Assembly (NCBI RefSeq): GCF_900106805.1
Contig: NZ_FNNP01000004.1
Span: 1 to 64,000 of the forward strand
Direction of reading: 5' to 3'
Source: Ruegeria halocynthiae
GTDB taxonomy: Bacteria; Pseudomonadota; Alphaproteobacteria; Rhodobacterales; Rhodobacteraceae
Length of the DNA: 64,000 nt
Part shown: piece by piece, positions 53,372 through 62,106 of the stretch
Position numbering within the stretch: position 1 is the first letter of the stretch
Layout of the letters: every line of letters begins with the position of its first letter
Position numbers and translations under genes: made by a program
The notes under the pieces: generated by a model
Databases searched by the model: none
What the model was told of the DNA's origin: nothing
The model's input: the letters and a program-made list of their open reading frames with translations, nothing else

Positions 53372-54082
53372 CTAATGGCTGCGGCTGGTTCGAGACCTAA
53401 TAGTCTCTTCCATTCGGTTCCATTGATCTGGTGCCGAGATCGATTGCTGGCATTTGATACGAAGCTCGCGTCCTTCTGCGATCAGCTGTCTTGCTTCATC
53501 GTATCTGTGTTGGGAGATCAATATGGCAGAAAGTTCTTCCAGCACGCTGTTGTAGCCACCTGGTGCTTCCAGGGGGTTGGCGCGATGCGGATCTAATTTG
53601 CTTTTCAGCTGTGCTTCCAGATCTTTCGGGCGTCCCAACAGAGCTCTAACCTCCGCCAGATTTTTCTCTCTGGTTTGGTCCACTATCTTAAGCGTGATGC
53701 CGAGCTGGCGCCGGAGTGTAACAGCTTCGTTCAGATTGGCTTCCGCCTCTTCCAGATTGCCTTCTTGCATTTCGAAGTTAGCGAGCGCTGCCAGCAATTC
53801 GACAACCATAAGTTTTTCAACATCTGAAGAGCGTGAAATCCTGCTTAGGGTCCGATTTATTACGCTTCTTGCTTCATCAAATTTTGATTGTTCAGTGAGC
53901 ACCCATGCATAGTCATTTGCGCGCTTGACATGCAATTCATCGAGCGGCTGTAACAGATCCAGTTCGAAAGCTTGTTTGAACAACAGTTCTGCGGCCTCAA
54001 AGTTCTCGGGGAAGTCCAGATTATCGCAGGCTTCATGGGCACGTTCCGACAACTCCATCGATTGCAATTTTGGGTCTGGCAT
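53372..54082 (-). CDS. TPR-like protein of unknown function
   Basis: A 236-residue helical protein. Repeated helix pairs such as FEAAELLFKQAFELDLLQP, KFDEARSVINRTLSRISRS and GNLEEAEANLNEAVTLRRQ have the TPR/Sel1 spacing of small and large residues. There is no signal peptide. Followed upstream by the EF-hand protein with a 53-bp gap; both lie on the minus strand and could be one unit. No specific family is recognised. Confidence 0.6.
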   Translation of the reverse strand: MPDPKLQSMELSERAHEACDNLDFPENFEAAELLFKQAFELDLLQPLDELHVKRANDYAWVLTEQSKFDEARSVINRTLSRISRSSDVEKLMVVELLAALANFEMQEGNLEEAEANLNEAVTLRRQLGITLKIVDQTREKNLAEVRALLGRPKDLEAQLKSKLDPHRANPLEAPGGYNSVLEELSAILISQHRYDEARQLIAEGRELRIKCQQSISAPDQWNRMEETIRSRTSRSH

Positions 54083-54135
54083 CTGTTTGTAATTTCTTGA
54101 ATTATTATCGTATCTGTCAGGGCACCTACCCTCTG

Positions 54136-54864
54136 CTATTGCCCCTGAGCGTTCAGTTTGACCCGCAGTAATTCTCGGAAAGCTCCGCGTTCTTCGCTGT
54201 CGATCCTTCCGTCGTCATTTTGATCCATCTTTAGAACTACAGAGTCTGTGAAGTTGGAAAACTCACCTTCTGAAACGGCACCATCCAGATTGTAGTCCAA
54301 ATTGAGCGTCGGGAGCATCGGAATAAAGTCGTGGGGTTTCCGAGTATACTGGGCAGATATTGACTCATGATAGGTTTTGAGTTCGTCGAGCGTAACGGAA
54401 CGGTCACCATTTGAGTCGGCGCGCATAAATTCTTCTGTGTGTTCCCTGACGATCTGCTCCACTTGTTCAGACGTTGGTCTTAACCTTACCCCATTGGCGT
54501 CAATTGAAATCTGTGCCTTGTACAAGAACGCAGGTCTAAGCTCTTCCTCTGTTATAATGTAATCGCCGTTCAAATCTCTTTTGATCTTGTTTGAGAGAAG
54601 CTGAGCCCACCCCCCTGAATTGTGGATTGCAGCTAGTAACTCAAAGTCTGCTTCTGAGATCCCGGGCTTGTCGTCTATATCGTTGCGGAAGAACTTGAAT
54701 AGGACCTCCTGTTTCAGATCCGCCACGTTGCTGTGCCGTCCAGCCCAACCGGAAATTTCCAGCGCAAGCTGAAGATCATCGTCATATGAGGCCGCCAAAC
54801 CCTCGGTGGAGAAACTAAGCAGTATGGAAGCTCCGAGTCCGAAATTAATCAAAAGGTTGCGCAT
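54136..54864 (-). CDS. Secreted EF-hand protein
   Basis: 242 residues. A signal peptide (NLLINFGLGASILLSFSTEGLAAS) is followed by EF-hand loops: DLNGDYIITEEE, DSNGDRSVTLDE, DYNLDGAVSEGE and DQNDDGRIDSEE, plus a weaker one at DIDDKPGISEAD. The loops have acidic residues at positions 1, 3, 5 and 12, so calcium binding is likely. The protein probably works in the periplasm or outside. It precedes the TPR-like gene. Confidence 0.75.
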   Translation of the reverse strand: MRNLLINFGLGASILLSFSTEGLAASYDDDLQLALEISGWAGRHSNVADLKQEVLFKFFRNDIDDKPGISEADFELLAAIHNSGGWAQLLSNKIKRDLNGDYIITEEELRPAFLYKAQISIDANGVRLRPTSEQVEQIVREHTEEFMRADSNGDRSVTLDELKTYHESISAQYTRKPHDFIPMLPTLNLDYNLDGAVSEGEFSNFTDSVVLKMDQNDDGRIDSEERGAFRELLRVKLNAQGQ

Positions 54865-54939
54865 ATTTAAGCACTCATGTCGTTAAGTAAATTCTCTTCG
54901 ATGGCTACTAAGAAAGTGTACAATTTTGATGGCGAGCGC

Positions 54940-55251
54940 TTTGGATAAACCGGCAGACCTACTGGCGTCCGCGTGTTGGATACGGGAAAGACCAAGAGGG
55001 AAGCGCTTCTAAGGCCCAGAAGTATCACCACCGCATAGATCACTTGAAGATGATCCCGGCCGAGGTGAAGTTCGTCGGAACAACTCCCCTTCTCGGACCG
55101 CTAAAGCTCGATTGGGCGGTTTTGATCCTGTGGTGGCTGGACCGGAATCCGGGCCTAAGGCGTGCGAAATGAAAGACGAATGGCTGGAAGACCTGCGCCG
55201 CGATTGCGCGGCACAGAACACACCTTTGCTGACCGAAGAGTCTTTCGACTG
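54940..55251 (+). pseudogene. Frameshifted remnant of a DUF5131 (phage Gp37/Gp68-like) gene
   Basis: One frame reads KMIPAEVKFVGTTPLLGPLKLDW. About 40 bases on, a second frame reads ESGPKACEMKDEWLEDLRRDC to the stop at 55251. I recall these two blocks as neighbouring in the DUF5131 family (VRFVSxEPLLGP, then GGESGPxARPM, then a W-x-x-x-L-R-x-Q-C helix). The join is out of frame and the N-terminal half is missing, so it looks decayed. Such genes are typical of phage and island DNA. Confidence 0.5.
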
Positions 55252-55264
55252 AGCCGAGATAGGC

Positions 55265-56341
55265 TCAGGCTATCTTTTCCGCCATCCGAACTTCATTGAC
55301 CGTGAGGTCTGCAAGCATTCGCATTGCCCACGAAAGCGCGCCAGAGGTCAGCAAGAAAATTTCCGGAACAACCACCCATTCGCCGACCCAGACACCCCCA
55401 GAACGCTCATGTTGGTGCAGAGTAAGCTCTCCGATTTGCTCCGATCTTTGGCGCCCCAGCCTTGCAACGGCTTCGGCAAATTCGCTGGTCCGTTGGTTGC
55501 GCTTATGGTGCATCGAGGACGACGCACCCTTGCCGTTTTCATGGCATTCGCAAATCTCGCCGATGTCGCTGGATGAGAGCAGGTTAATGTTGTGTGCGAT
55601 CTTGCAGATCGACGCACAGAGCCCGCCGAGCGCAGAGGCAATATCGGCAACGCCATCACGTGCATTCTGCCAATGTGGTTCGGCTGCGTTTAACCCAAGC
55701 GCCTCAGCCATACCGGCCTTTACCTCGGCCCCTTTTCCATTTTCGTAGTTGGACAGATCGCCCAAGGGTCCGCCGACCTGAACCAGCACCCCGCGCCTTT
55801 CCGCTTCGGTGATCACCTCGCGACGACGCAAAAGCTCTGCGCGCCAGACCTCAAACTTGGTCCGGAGCAGCATTGGGATCGCGTGTTGCCCGTTGGTGCG
55901 CCCGATCATCCGGGTTTCTGGATGCGCCTCGATCAGACCCGTCAGGGAGGACACGAGTTGATCGAGGTCGCTTAATGCGGTCGCCAGACCGAGCTTCATT
56001 TGCACCGCAAGCGCTGTGTCCATGATGTCTTGTGTCGTGCTTTTGAAATGGACGAACTTGGCGAGATCCTTTCCGACGTGTTCGCGCAGCTGCCGAACCA
56101 ATCCTACTATGGGCCGTCCGACCAGCCCCATGTCCTGCCGCAAACGCTCCTGATCAAGCTTTCCGATACAAAACCCGTCCAGTGCAGCGACAGCTTCATT
56201 CGGCACGAGACCCGCATCACTTTGCACACGCGCCAGCGTTTGTTCCACTTTGATCCATGCAGAGATTGTCGATGATTCCGACCAGATGCGGCGCATATCT
56301 GTGCTGGAAAAGCTACCTTGCATGAGCTGCCATTCAAGCAT
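55265..56341 (-). CDS. Fumarase/aspartase superfamily lyase (CMLE/adenylosuccinate lyase-like)
   Basis: A 358-residue lyase, shorter than the usual 430-460. The superfamily regions are recognisable: FVHFKSTTQDIMDTALAVQ, RTNGQHAIPMLLRTKFEVW and the signature loop GKGASSSMHHKRNQ, in place of GSSxMPxKxNP. Such enzymes eliminate or add across C-C bonds of dicarboxylates such as 3-carboxymuconate or succinyl-amines. It overlaps tctA by eight bases, so the transporter and lyase probably handle the same acid. That compound is unknown. The C-terminal domain looks truncated relative to full-length relatives. Confidence 0.75.
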   Translation of the reverse strand: MLEWQLMQGSFSSTDMRRIWSESSTISAWIKVEQTLARVQSDAGLVPNEAVAALDGFCIGKLDQERLRQDMGLVGRPIVGLVRQLREHVGKDLAKFVHFKSTTQDIMDTALAVQMKLGLATALSDLDQLVSSLTGLIEAHPETRMIGRTNGQHAIPMLLRTKFEVWRAELLRRREVITEAERRGVLVQVGGPLGDLSNYENGKGAEVKAGMAEALGLNAAEPHWQNARDGVADIASALGGLCASICKIAHNINLLSSSDIGEICECHENGKGASSSMHHKRNQRTSEFAEAVARLGRQRSEQIGELTLHQHERSGGVWVGEWVVVPEIFLLTSGALSWAMRMLADLTVNEVRMAEKIA

Positions 56342-57848
56342 CGCCCAACCCTCCTTGCGCCAGTTTGCGTTCTTTCATGATGCCGCGAATGCGGAAGGCA
56401 ATGGCCCCGGCACCAAGGATCAGGAAAGCAAGCGCGATTGGGCGTTCAACGAAAATCAGCGCACCGCCATCTGACATCAGCAGCGATTGCCGGAATGTCT
56501 CTTCTGCGCCTTTGGCCAGAACGAAGGAGATCACGAAGGCCGCAATGTTGAAGTCATATTTGCGCATCAGCCAGCCGACAAAACCGGCACAGGTCATCAC
56601 TGTCACATCGAACATCGAGCCGCGTGCCGAATAGGCCGCAACAAAGGCCGTCATGAAGATCAACGGATAGAGCACATTGGTCGGGATTTTAAGGATTAGT
56701 CGGGCTACTTGCGTGGCACCAAAATATCCAATTAGGCCGTAGGCGAAAATACCGAGCATCCCGCAGGCAAAGAGCTTGTAGACAAGTTCCTTGTCGGTCA
56801 GGAACAGCGTCGGTCCGACTTGGATGCCATGGATCAGGAACACGCCCAAAAGGATCGCGCCAATGGTCGAGCCTGGAATACCCAAAGTCAGCAACGGAGC
56901 CATGGACGGTCCGGACACCGCGTTGTTGGCGGCTTCTGGCGCGGCCACACCTTCCAATGCGCCATTGCCCCATTGTTCAGGGTTTTTTGCGCGGCGCTTA
57001 CCTTCTCCATAGGAGATGAAAGCAGCGATCGCTGACCCCAAACCCGGCAGCAGACCAATGCCAGCACCAATAAATCCACCGCGCACAGCATGGGGCAGAC
57101 ACGGTTTGTATTCCTCCCATGTCAGATCATTGCCGTCAGCAGAGCTTTCGTTTTCCTTGGTTTCGCCAGTCGCTTTGCGCCGCTCTTCAAGTTGCGCAAA
57201 GACTTCGCCCAAGACAAAGACACCAATCATCAGCGGCACCAAGCCGATCCCGTTGGAAAGATCGAACGAGCCGAACGTGTAGCGCTCTTCGCTGGAAATC
57301 GGATCGAGTCCAACCATTGCCACCAGAATACCCAGGAGTGCGGAGGCCAGACCTTTGACGATGGACTTTCCGATCACCGAGCCGATCACCACAAAGGCAG
57401 CAAAGTAGATGGCAAAGGTTTCTGGTGGCCCCAGCTTCAGCGCAATTGCCGCGATGAACCCCACGCCAACAACCAACAGAATGTCGCCCATGAGATCGCC
57501 GATCACGGATGAAATCGTGGCAACCTTCATTGCTTTTCCCGCTTTGCCAGCGCGGGCCAGTGGATAGCCGTCGATCTGTGTCGCGGCACTGGCGGCGGTG
57601 CCAGGCGTATTGAACAGGATCGCGGCGATAGAACCGCCATAGCGTCCGGACTTTCCGATCACATAAAGAAAGGCGAGCGCAAAGAGCGGCGACATATAGA
57701 AGGTGATGGGCAGCAGCATCGCGATTGCCGCTGATGCAGTCAGACCAGGCGTTGCACCCACGATCATGCCCACAGCAGCGGCAAGAACGATGGCAAAGAG
57801 CAGCATTGGGTCGGTGATGACCGAAAGAAGGGCGGGAAAAATTTCCAT
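56334..57848 (-). CDS. tctA: Tripartite tricarboxylate transporter permease TctA
   Basis: A 504-residue, twelve-helix permease. AAAVGMIVGATPGLTASAAIAMLLPITF is the characteristic first half and LGIPGSTIGAILLGVFLIHGIQVGP the conserved loop of the second half. It takes up a carboxylate delivered by TctC. It follows tctB after 5 bp. Confidence 0.92.
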   Translation of the reverse strand: MEIFPALLSVITDPMLLFAIVLAAAVGMIVGATPGLTASAAIAMLLPITFYMSPLFALAFLYVIGKSGRYGGSIAAILFNTPGTAASAATQIDGYPLARAGKAGKAMKVATISSVIGDLMGDILLVVGVGFIAAIALKLGPPETFAIYFAAFVVIGSVIGKSIVKGLASALLGILVAMVGLDPISSEERYTFGSFDLSNGIGLVPLMIGVFVLGEVFAQLEERRKATGETKENESSADGNDLTWEEYKPCLPHAVRGGFIGAGIGLLPGLGSAIAAFISYGEGKRRAKNPEQWGNGALEGVAAPEAANNAVSGPSMAPLLTLGIPGSTIGAILLGVFLIHGIQVGPTLFLTDKELVYKLFACGMLGIFAYGLIGYFGATQVARLILKIPTNVLYPLIFMTAFVAAYSARGSMFDVTVMTCAGFVGWLMRKYDFNIAAFVISFVLAKGAEETFRQSLLMSDGGALIFVERPIALAFLILGAGAIAFRIRGIMKERKLAQGGLGDA

Positions 57849-57853
57849 GAGAC

Positions 57854-58321
57854 TTACCCCTGTATCCAGCTGAGCAGGTCGAACACTTCGCCGTAGGGCG
57901 GGAAGACACCAAGCAGCACAAAAAAGATGAGGTGGAAAACCAGCGGGCAGATGACCACGGATACCGCAAGGCCGATCCAGCTCCGCACACCGAACATATA
58001 AAGCACGATGGGAGCCACGATGGCCGTGGGCAGCAAGTAGCCAAACCAGCGGAATGATTGTTGGTAGATCAACGCGATGATGAACAGCACGATGATCTGA
58101 ACGGTCGCGCCGCTATCCGCGCGGGCAGTTGCGACATCTCCCACCTGACTCGACGCACCCACCAGCAAGAGGCCAGACAACCCCAGAAGAGCGACGGAGG
58201 CCGCAAAGGGCACAATCCCGGCCCATGTGTCGCCGGGCGATGCAGCGGGCACCTGCCACGCGCCCCAAATGGCCACGAGTGAAACGACGGCCAGCACGAG
58301 ACCTTCGGCATAAGTGCGCAT
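57854..58321 (-). CDS. tctB: TctB-family small membrane subunit
   Basis: 155 residues with four hydrophobic helices (LAVVSLVAIWGAWQV, VALLGLSGLLLVGA, VIICPLVFHLIFFVLLGVF and others). It matches the poorly conserved TctB subunit in position and size. Start has GGGAGGAT just upstream. It follows the terminator-like hairpin after tctC. Confidence 0.85.
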   Translation of the reverse strand: MRTYAEGLVLAVVSLVAIWGAWQVPAASPGDTWAGIVPFAASVALLGLSGLLLVGASSQVGDVATARADSGATVQIIVLFIIALIYQQSFRWFGYLLPTAIVAPIVLYMFGVRSWIGLAVSVVICPLVFHLIFFVLLGVFPPYGEVFDLLSWIQG

Positions 58322-58350
58322 GTCATCCTCCCTGAATAATGCATGGACGG

Positions 58351-58379
58351 AAAAAAGCCGGGGGCGTTATGCCACCGGC
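58351..58379 (-). terminator. Partial terminator between tctC and tctB
   Basis: On the minus strand GCCGGTGG-CATAACG-CCCCCGGC (one mismatch) is followed by TTTTTT, between the tctC stop and the tctB start. It should lower the level of tctBA and the lyase relative to tctC. Confidence 0.75.
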
Positions 58380-58388
58380 CATGAAGAC

Positions 58389-59348
58389 TTAGTTGGTCAG
58401 ACTCTCGACCAATGGAGCGGCGTCCTCTTTCATAGAGCTCAGCGTTGCCTTGGCATCCGCGCCGTTCTGATAGACCGGACCAGTGCCGCGCGACGCCAGC
58501 AATTCAGCGAACTCAGGCTTTGCTGCGATCTGTTCCAGCGCTGTTTCCATCGCCGCGACCACCTCAGCAGGCGTGCCCTTTGGAGCGAAAACAATCACCG
58601 GCGAGGAGACTGCGGCAAACGGAATGCCCAACTCTCCAAAAGCAGGCACATCCTTCATGATCCCGTCGCGTTCTTGGCTGTTGACAGCCAGAGCACGCAA
58701 TTGATCTTCGAACCCGGCCAGCTGTTGAACGCCCAGAAAGCCGAAGTCAGCTTGTGAACCGATCAGAGCGGCGCGGGTTGGCCCGCCCCCTTTGAACGGC
58801 ACATCCTGCGCTTCGATACCGTTGTTGGCCAGAAAACCCAGGCCGCCAACATGGTGGAAACCACCGCGACCTGAATGCGCCCAACGAAGCGAGCCAGGAT
58901 CAGCTTTGGCCGCATCGATCACGTCCTGAACGGACTGGAACGGGCTGTCTTTAGGGACCATCAACGAGGTTTGCAATTTGCCGACCTGCGCGACGAACTC
59001 AAAGCTGTCCAGTGCATCAATATCCGTGTCGCGGGTCATGGTGGACAGCAAGAATGAGCCACCAGAGGTCATCATCATGGTGTACCCATCGGGCCGCGCT
59101 CCGACCACAGAATTGGCTCCATTCAAGCCACCTGAGCCGGGTTTGTTCACGACCACAACCGGGACATCCAAAATGCCTTCAGCGGCGGCCGAGATGGCGC
59201 GAGCATAGGCGTCCGTGCCGCCGCCTGCCTTGTAGGGCACAACCAGGTTGATCGGGCGTTTGGGCCAGTCAGCCGCAAAGCTGGCCGTGGCTGTTGCCAC
59301 AAGGGCGATGCCTGCCAGTGCGGCAGAAATGAGTGTTCTGCGTTTCAT
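58389..59348 (-). CDS. tctC: Periplasmic solute-binding protein TctC
   Basis: 319 residues. A signal peptide (TLISAALAGIALVATATASFAAD) is followed by WPKRPINLVVPYKAGGGTDAYARAI, the carboxylate-binding start of the Bug/TctC family. It binds the substrate in the periplasm. It is divergent from the LysR gene. Confidence 0.93.
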   Translation of the reverse strand: MKRRTLISAALAGIALVATATASFAADWPKRPINLVVPYKAGGGTDAYARAISAAAEGILDVPVVVVNKPGSGGLNGANSVVGARPDGYTMMMTSGGSFLLSTMTRDTDIDALDSFEFVAQVGKLQTSLMVPKDSPFQSVQDVIDAAKADPGSLRWAHSGRGGFHHVGGLGFLANNGIEAQDVPFKGGGPTRAALIGSQADFGFLGVQQLAGFEDQLRALAVNSQERDGIMKDVPAFGELGIPFAAVSSPVIVFAPKGTPAEVVAAMETALEQIAAKPEFAELLASRGTGPVYQNGADAKATLSSMKEDAAPLVESLTN

Positions 59349-59397
59349 AGAGTCCTCCCTAATTTCTCTCCTGATCTCACCTAGCAGATGATAGTAA

Positions 59398-59442
59398 TTG
59401 CGAAAAATGCAAAGATGTTTAGTTTACTTGCAAAAAATGTAA
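59398..59442. promoter_or_regulatory. Two LysR-type dyads between tctC and lysR
   Basis: TTGCGAAAAATGCAA (59398-59412) and TTGCAAAAAATGTAA (59428-59442) are direct copies starting 30 bp apart, each with TTGC...GCAA-like symmetry (T-N11-A). They suit a LysR regulator controlling the divergent tctC operon. Confidence 0.7.
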
Positions 59443-59457
59443 GTGATGGTGGCGAAC

Positions 59458-60387
59458 ATGAGCATCAAAGCGCTTCGTGCATTCAGAGCTACGCTGTCTG
59501 AGGGATCACTCGCAGCAGCAGCAAATATACTGCACCTTTCGCAACCAGCGGTGAGCCGTTTGATTTCTGGCCTTGAGGGAGAGTTGCGGCTTGATCTCTT
59601 TGACCGCAGTGGCCGCAACCTCACTCCAACACCCGAGGGGCTTGCGTTTTACCGAGAAGCCGGCCGCATCCTCAACAATCTGGATGAGATCCCCGGCATT
59701 GCCGCCGAGATCCGCGCTGGCCGCACCCAGAACCTTAGGATTGTCGCCATGCCGCGTATCGCTCGCGCACTGGCTTCCCCTGCTGTTGGTCAATTTGTTA
59801 GGGCAAACCCGGATACCAATGTCAGTCTCGATGTGCGCGCCCGCAGGGAAGCCGGGAAGTGGCTGGCCGGTCGGGAATATGACGTGGGTATTGGCGCGCT
59901 GCCCGTCGAACACCCGGATATCCAAACCGAGCTGCTATTGCGCGTGAGGGCGCAGGCTATTGTCCCGGTTGGTCATCCGCTTGCCCAAGCGAAAGAAGTG
60001 TCTATGGACGACTTAAGAGATCTCCCAATTATTCGTCTAATGCACGGGTTGCTTTTACGCGATCAGCTCGATGATATGTTCCGCTCGGCAGGTGTACTCC
60101 CAAAGCAAACTTGTGAGGTTGCATCGTCCTCGCTGGCCTGCGCGCTGGTAGCAGACGGCGGTGGAATCACGATCGCAGATGAACTGGTAGCCACAAACGT
60201 AGACCAGGCGCGCATCCGTACTGTTCCGGTCACGCCAGAGCGTTGGATGTCTTTCGGACTTCTGTTTCCGTTACATTCAGAACCAAATGATGCACGTGAC
60301 GAGTTTGTTGCTGTGCTGAAAGCGCATGTTGCAAAACTTGCGGCGTTAAGTCGATCGATAGAGCTGGCCTTCCAACAGGCTCACTGA
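59458..60387 (+). CDS. LysR-family regulator of the tct operon
   Basis: About 310 residues. The N-terminal winged helix has LAAAANILHLSQPAVSRLISGLE. The C-terminal substrate-binding domain follows (LRIVAMPRIARALASPAVGQF and on). The start ATG 59458 has GGTGG seven to nine bases before it; 59443 (GTG) is also open. It is divergent from tctC with paired dyads between. Confidence 0.88.
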   Translation: MSIKALRAFRATLSEGSLAAAANILHLSQPAVSRLISGLEGELRLDLFDRSGRNLTPTPEGLAFYREAGRILNNLDEIPGIAAEIRAGRTQNLRIVAMPRIARALASPAVGQFVRANPDTNVSLDVRARREAGKWLAGREYDVGIGALPVEHPDIQTELLLRVRAQAIVPVGHPLAQAKEVSMDDLRDLPIIRLMHGLLLRDQLDDMFRSAGVLPKQTCEVASSSLACALVADGGGITIADELVATNVDQARIRTVPVTPERWMSFGLLFPLHSEPNDARDEFVAVLKAHVAKLAALSRSIELAFQQAH

Positions 60388-60613
60388 ATCGCAGAAACAC
60401 TTCAGCCGTCATGTTTCTCGTTGCTTTCGATGTGGGGCGCGTTGATTTGCTGCCATGGGGCTTACTGCGGTGTTTGACCGGCTCCGATAGTGCGCGGCAT
60501 GGAAAGTGTAAGAGGCTCTATTTTTCAACAGCGATAAATTTAACGCATCGAATTCGACGTGTAACTGCTTGGTATTGCATTTTTCTTTGTGGCTTGCGTA
60601 GCATTAGCAAACG

Positions 60614-60853
60614 ATGCTGCGTGTAGTCCATCGCTGGATCGAAGCACCGGAGGCAATTTTGGCAGAGCGCGCTCAGAAAAGGTCAACGCTCAAACAGTTA
60701 GAGGTTCCGAGTAACCTCGCTGGCAAGCCTGCTGGCATCTTTTTCCTGCTGAATGAGATTGAGCGTCAAAAGGCACGAGCGAAACCGGATAAAGATACTG
60801 GCCCGCTCGAATTAAAGCCATTCTGGCTTACGGATGAATTTGTCTTTCTCTAG
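60614..60853 (+). CDS. Possible small hypothetical protein
   Basis: A 79-residue frame starting at ATG 60614. The protein is charged and helical (AILAERAQKRSTLKQLE, NEIERQKARAKPDKD) with no recognisable family. There is no clear SD. It could be a gene fragment. Confidence 0.3.
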   Translation: MLRVVHRWIEAPEAILAERAQKRSTLKQLEVPSNLAGKPAGIFFLLNEIERQKARAKPDKDTGPLELKPFWLTDEFVFL

Positions 60854-60987
60854 AGCGCTTGTGATCCAGACCACGCCACTGACACCCTTTCTGGGATGAT
60901 GTATCCGTAAGACGGTAATCACTTTTACCACTCGTTAACCAATTATTCGGCATGGTCGAACGAATGATACGTTAATCAGGTGCTGCG

Positions 60988-61287
60988 ATGAAAAGCCAAT
61001 TGATTGACCAGCTGAATCAGGTGTTAGGCAGTGATCCTAAGCGGTTCGGCAAGCTAGTGAAGCACGATGGTCAGAACGGCTTTTTGGAAGATGCTATGCA
61101 GGGTTTGAGGGATCTGGACGCGCGCATCCCGACCCCAGCACTATCACCGAACCAGCTAAATCACAGCTCAGACGGGCTGGGTAATGCCACTAGACCAATT
61201 TCAGGCTTTCCGCTTTCTCCGAATAAGCGCAAAAAATCCGAGGCCACCGATGAGCAGGGGGGCGCCTGCTGGGAGTGGTACGGGTGA
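60988..61287 (+). CDS. Possible hypothetical protein overlapping the VPLPA-CTERM gene
   Basis: A 99-residue frame from ATG 60988 with CAGGTG ten bases upstream. The first 60 residues look coding (LIDQLNQVLGSDPKRFGKLVKHD). The C-terminus runs antisense to the last part of the VPLPA-CTERM gene and looks unnatural. It may be a truncated or spurious gene. Confidence 0.3.
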   Translation: MKSQLIDQLNQVLGSDPKRFGKLVKHDGQNGFLEDAMQGLRDLDARIPTPALSPNQLNHSSDGLGNATRPISGFPLSPNKRKKSEATDEQGGACWEWYG

Positions 61288-62082
61288 AACTTGACCCAAA
61301 GTACCCAGGTCTTGTTCGATGCCGTCGACAAATACACGCGCCAATCTTGTCGACATGAACAAGCGTGAACCAGTCGCAGAATTCACCGTATCATAGTCGG
61401 TTTGGTCGATTAAGCGGCTGCTGAAGTACAGTGTTCCCGAATCGCTGTTGGAATAATAATAACCTAACAATTCTAACAGACCTGTCAGGCTGTGTTCCGC
61501 TACTTCACTTGGTTGAAATGGAGCATTGGTTCCGTCCCAAGAAGCATTTGTCGCAAGCCCAAAGTGGAAACTCTCCGATAGAACCTCATGATCCCTTGGG
61601 CCTGTACGTATGTTCTTTGCGCTTGTGGAATTACCGATTGATAAAGAGTCATAGTAGTACCCGTCCCTAGACCCTTGCGCGTATACTGTAGACCAACTCA
61701 AATGATTGTTTGAGTAATTGCTGTCTTCTGGTCCATTGGTAGTCGGCGCTGTTTGGCGTAAGGTCGTCAGAGATGTAGGTTCAACAGCGGATGATGCATT
61801 GTCGGGTCTGCTGGTGTATTCCAGATATGTATTCTGTCCTGATCCAATGATAGTTCGTGTGTCAAGCAGATCAGTATCTATGGTAAACGAAGCAGTTCCG
61901 CTTGCTGATATCGCTGCAGCGCGACTGTCGTCGATAGTGCTGCCATTGGAATAAGTTCTTACAAAATACTCTTCTGCTCTAGTCACTCCTGTAATTTCGA
62001 CTTCAAATGTGACTGTTGCTGCAAATGTCGCTGCGGGCATTATGAGCGCAGCTATTGCTACTAGCGAAACTCTACTAACCAT
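61201..62082 (-). CDS. VPLPA-CTERM sorting-domain surface protein
   Basis: About 293 residues. A signal peptide (RVSLVAIAALIMPAATFAA) leads a Ser/Thr/Asn-rich beta-type body. The end is VPLPAGAPLLIGGLGFFALIRRKRKA, the VPLPA-CTERM variant of the PEP-CTERM exosortase signal: motif, hydrophobic helix, basic cluster. I chose ATG 62082 for the clean signal peptide. It should be processed by an exosortase encoded elsewhere. The function is unknown. Confidence 0.85.
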   Translation of the reverse strand: MVSRVSLVAIAALIMPAATFAATVTFEVEITGVTRAEEYFVRTYSNGSTIDDSRAAAISASGTASFTIDTDLLDTRTIIGSGQNTYLEYTSRPDNASSAVEPTSLTTLRQTAPTTNGPEDSNYSNNHLSWSTVYAQGSRDGYYYDSLSIGNSTSAKNIRTGPRDHEVLSESFHFGLATNASWDGTNAPFQPSEVAEHSLTGLLELLGYYYSNSDSGTLYFSSRLIDQTDYDTVNSATGSRLFMSTRLARVFVDGIEQDLGTLGQVSPVPLPAGAPLLIGGLGFFALIRRKRKA

Positions 62083-62106
62083 TACCCATCTCCCACTCAC
62101 TAACAC

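Noticed and set aside
57187..58044. 285-residue minus-strand frame overlapping tctA and tctB
   Set aside because: Cys/Arg/Trp-rich frame shift shadow of two clear membrane protein genes on the same strand.
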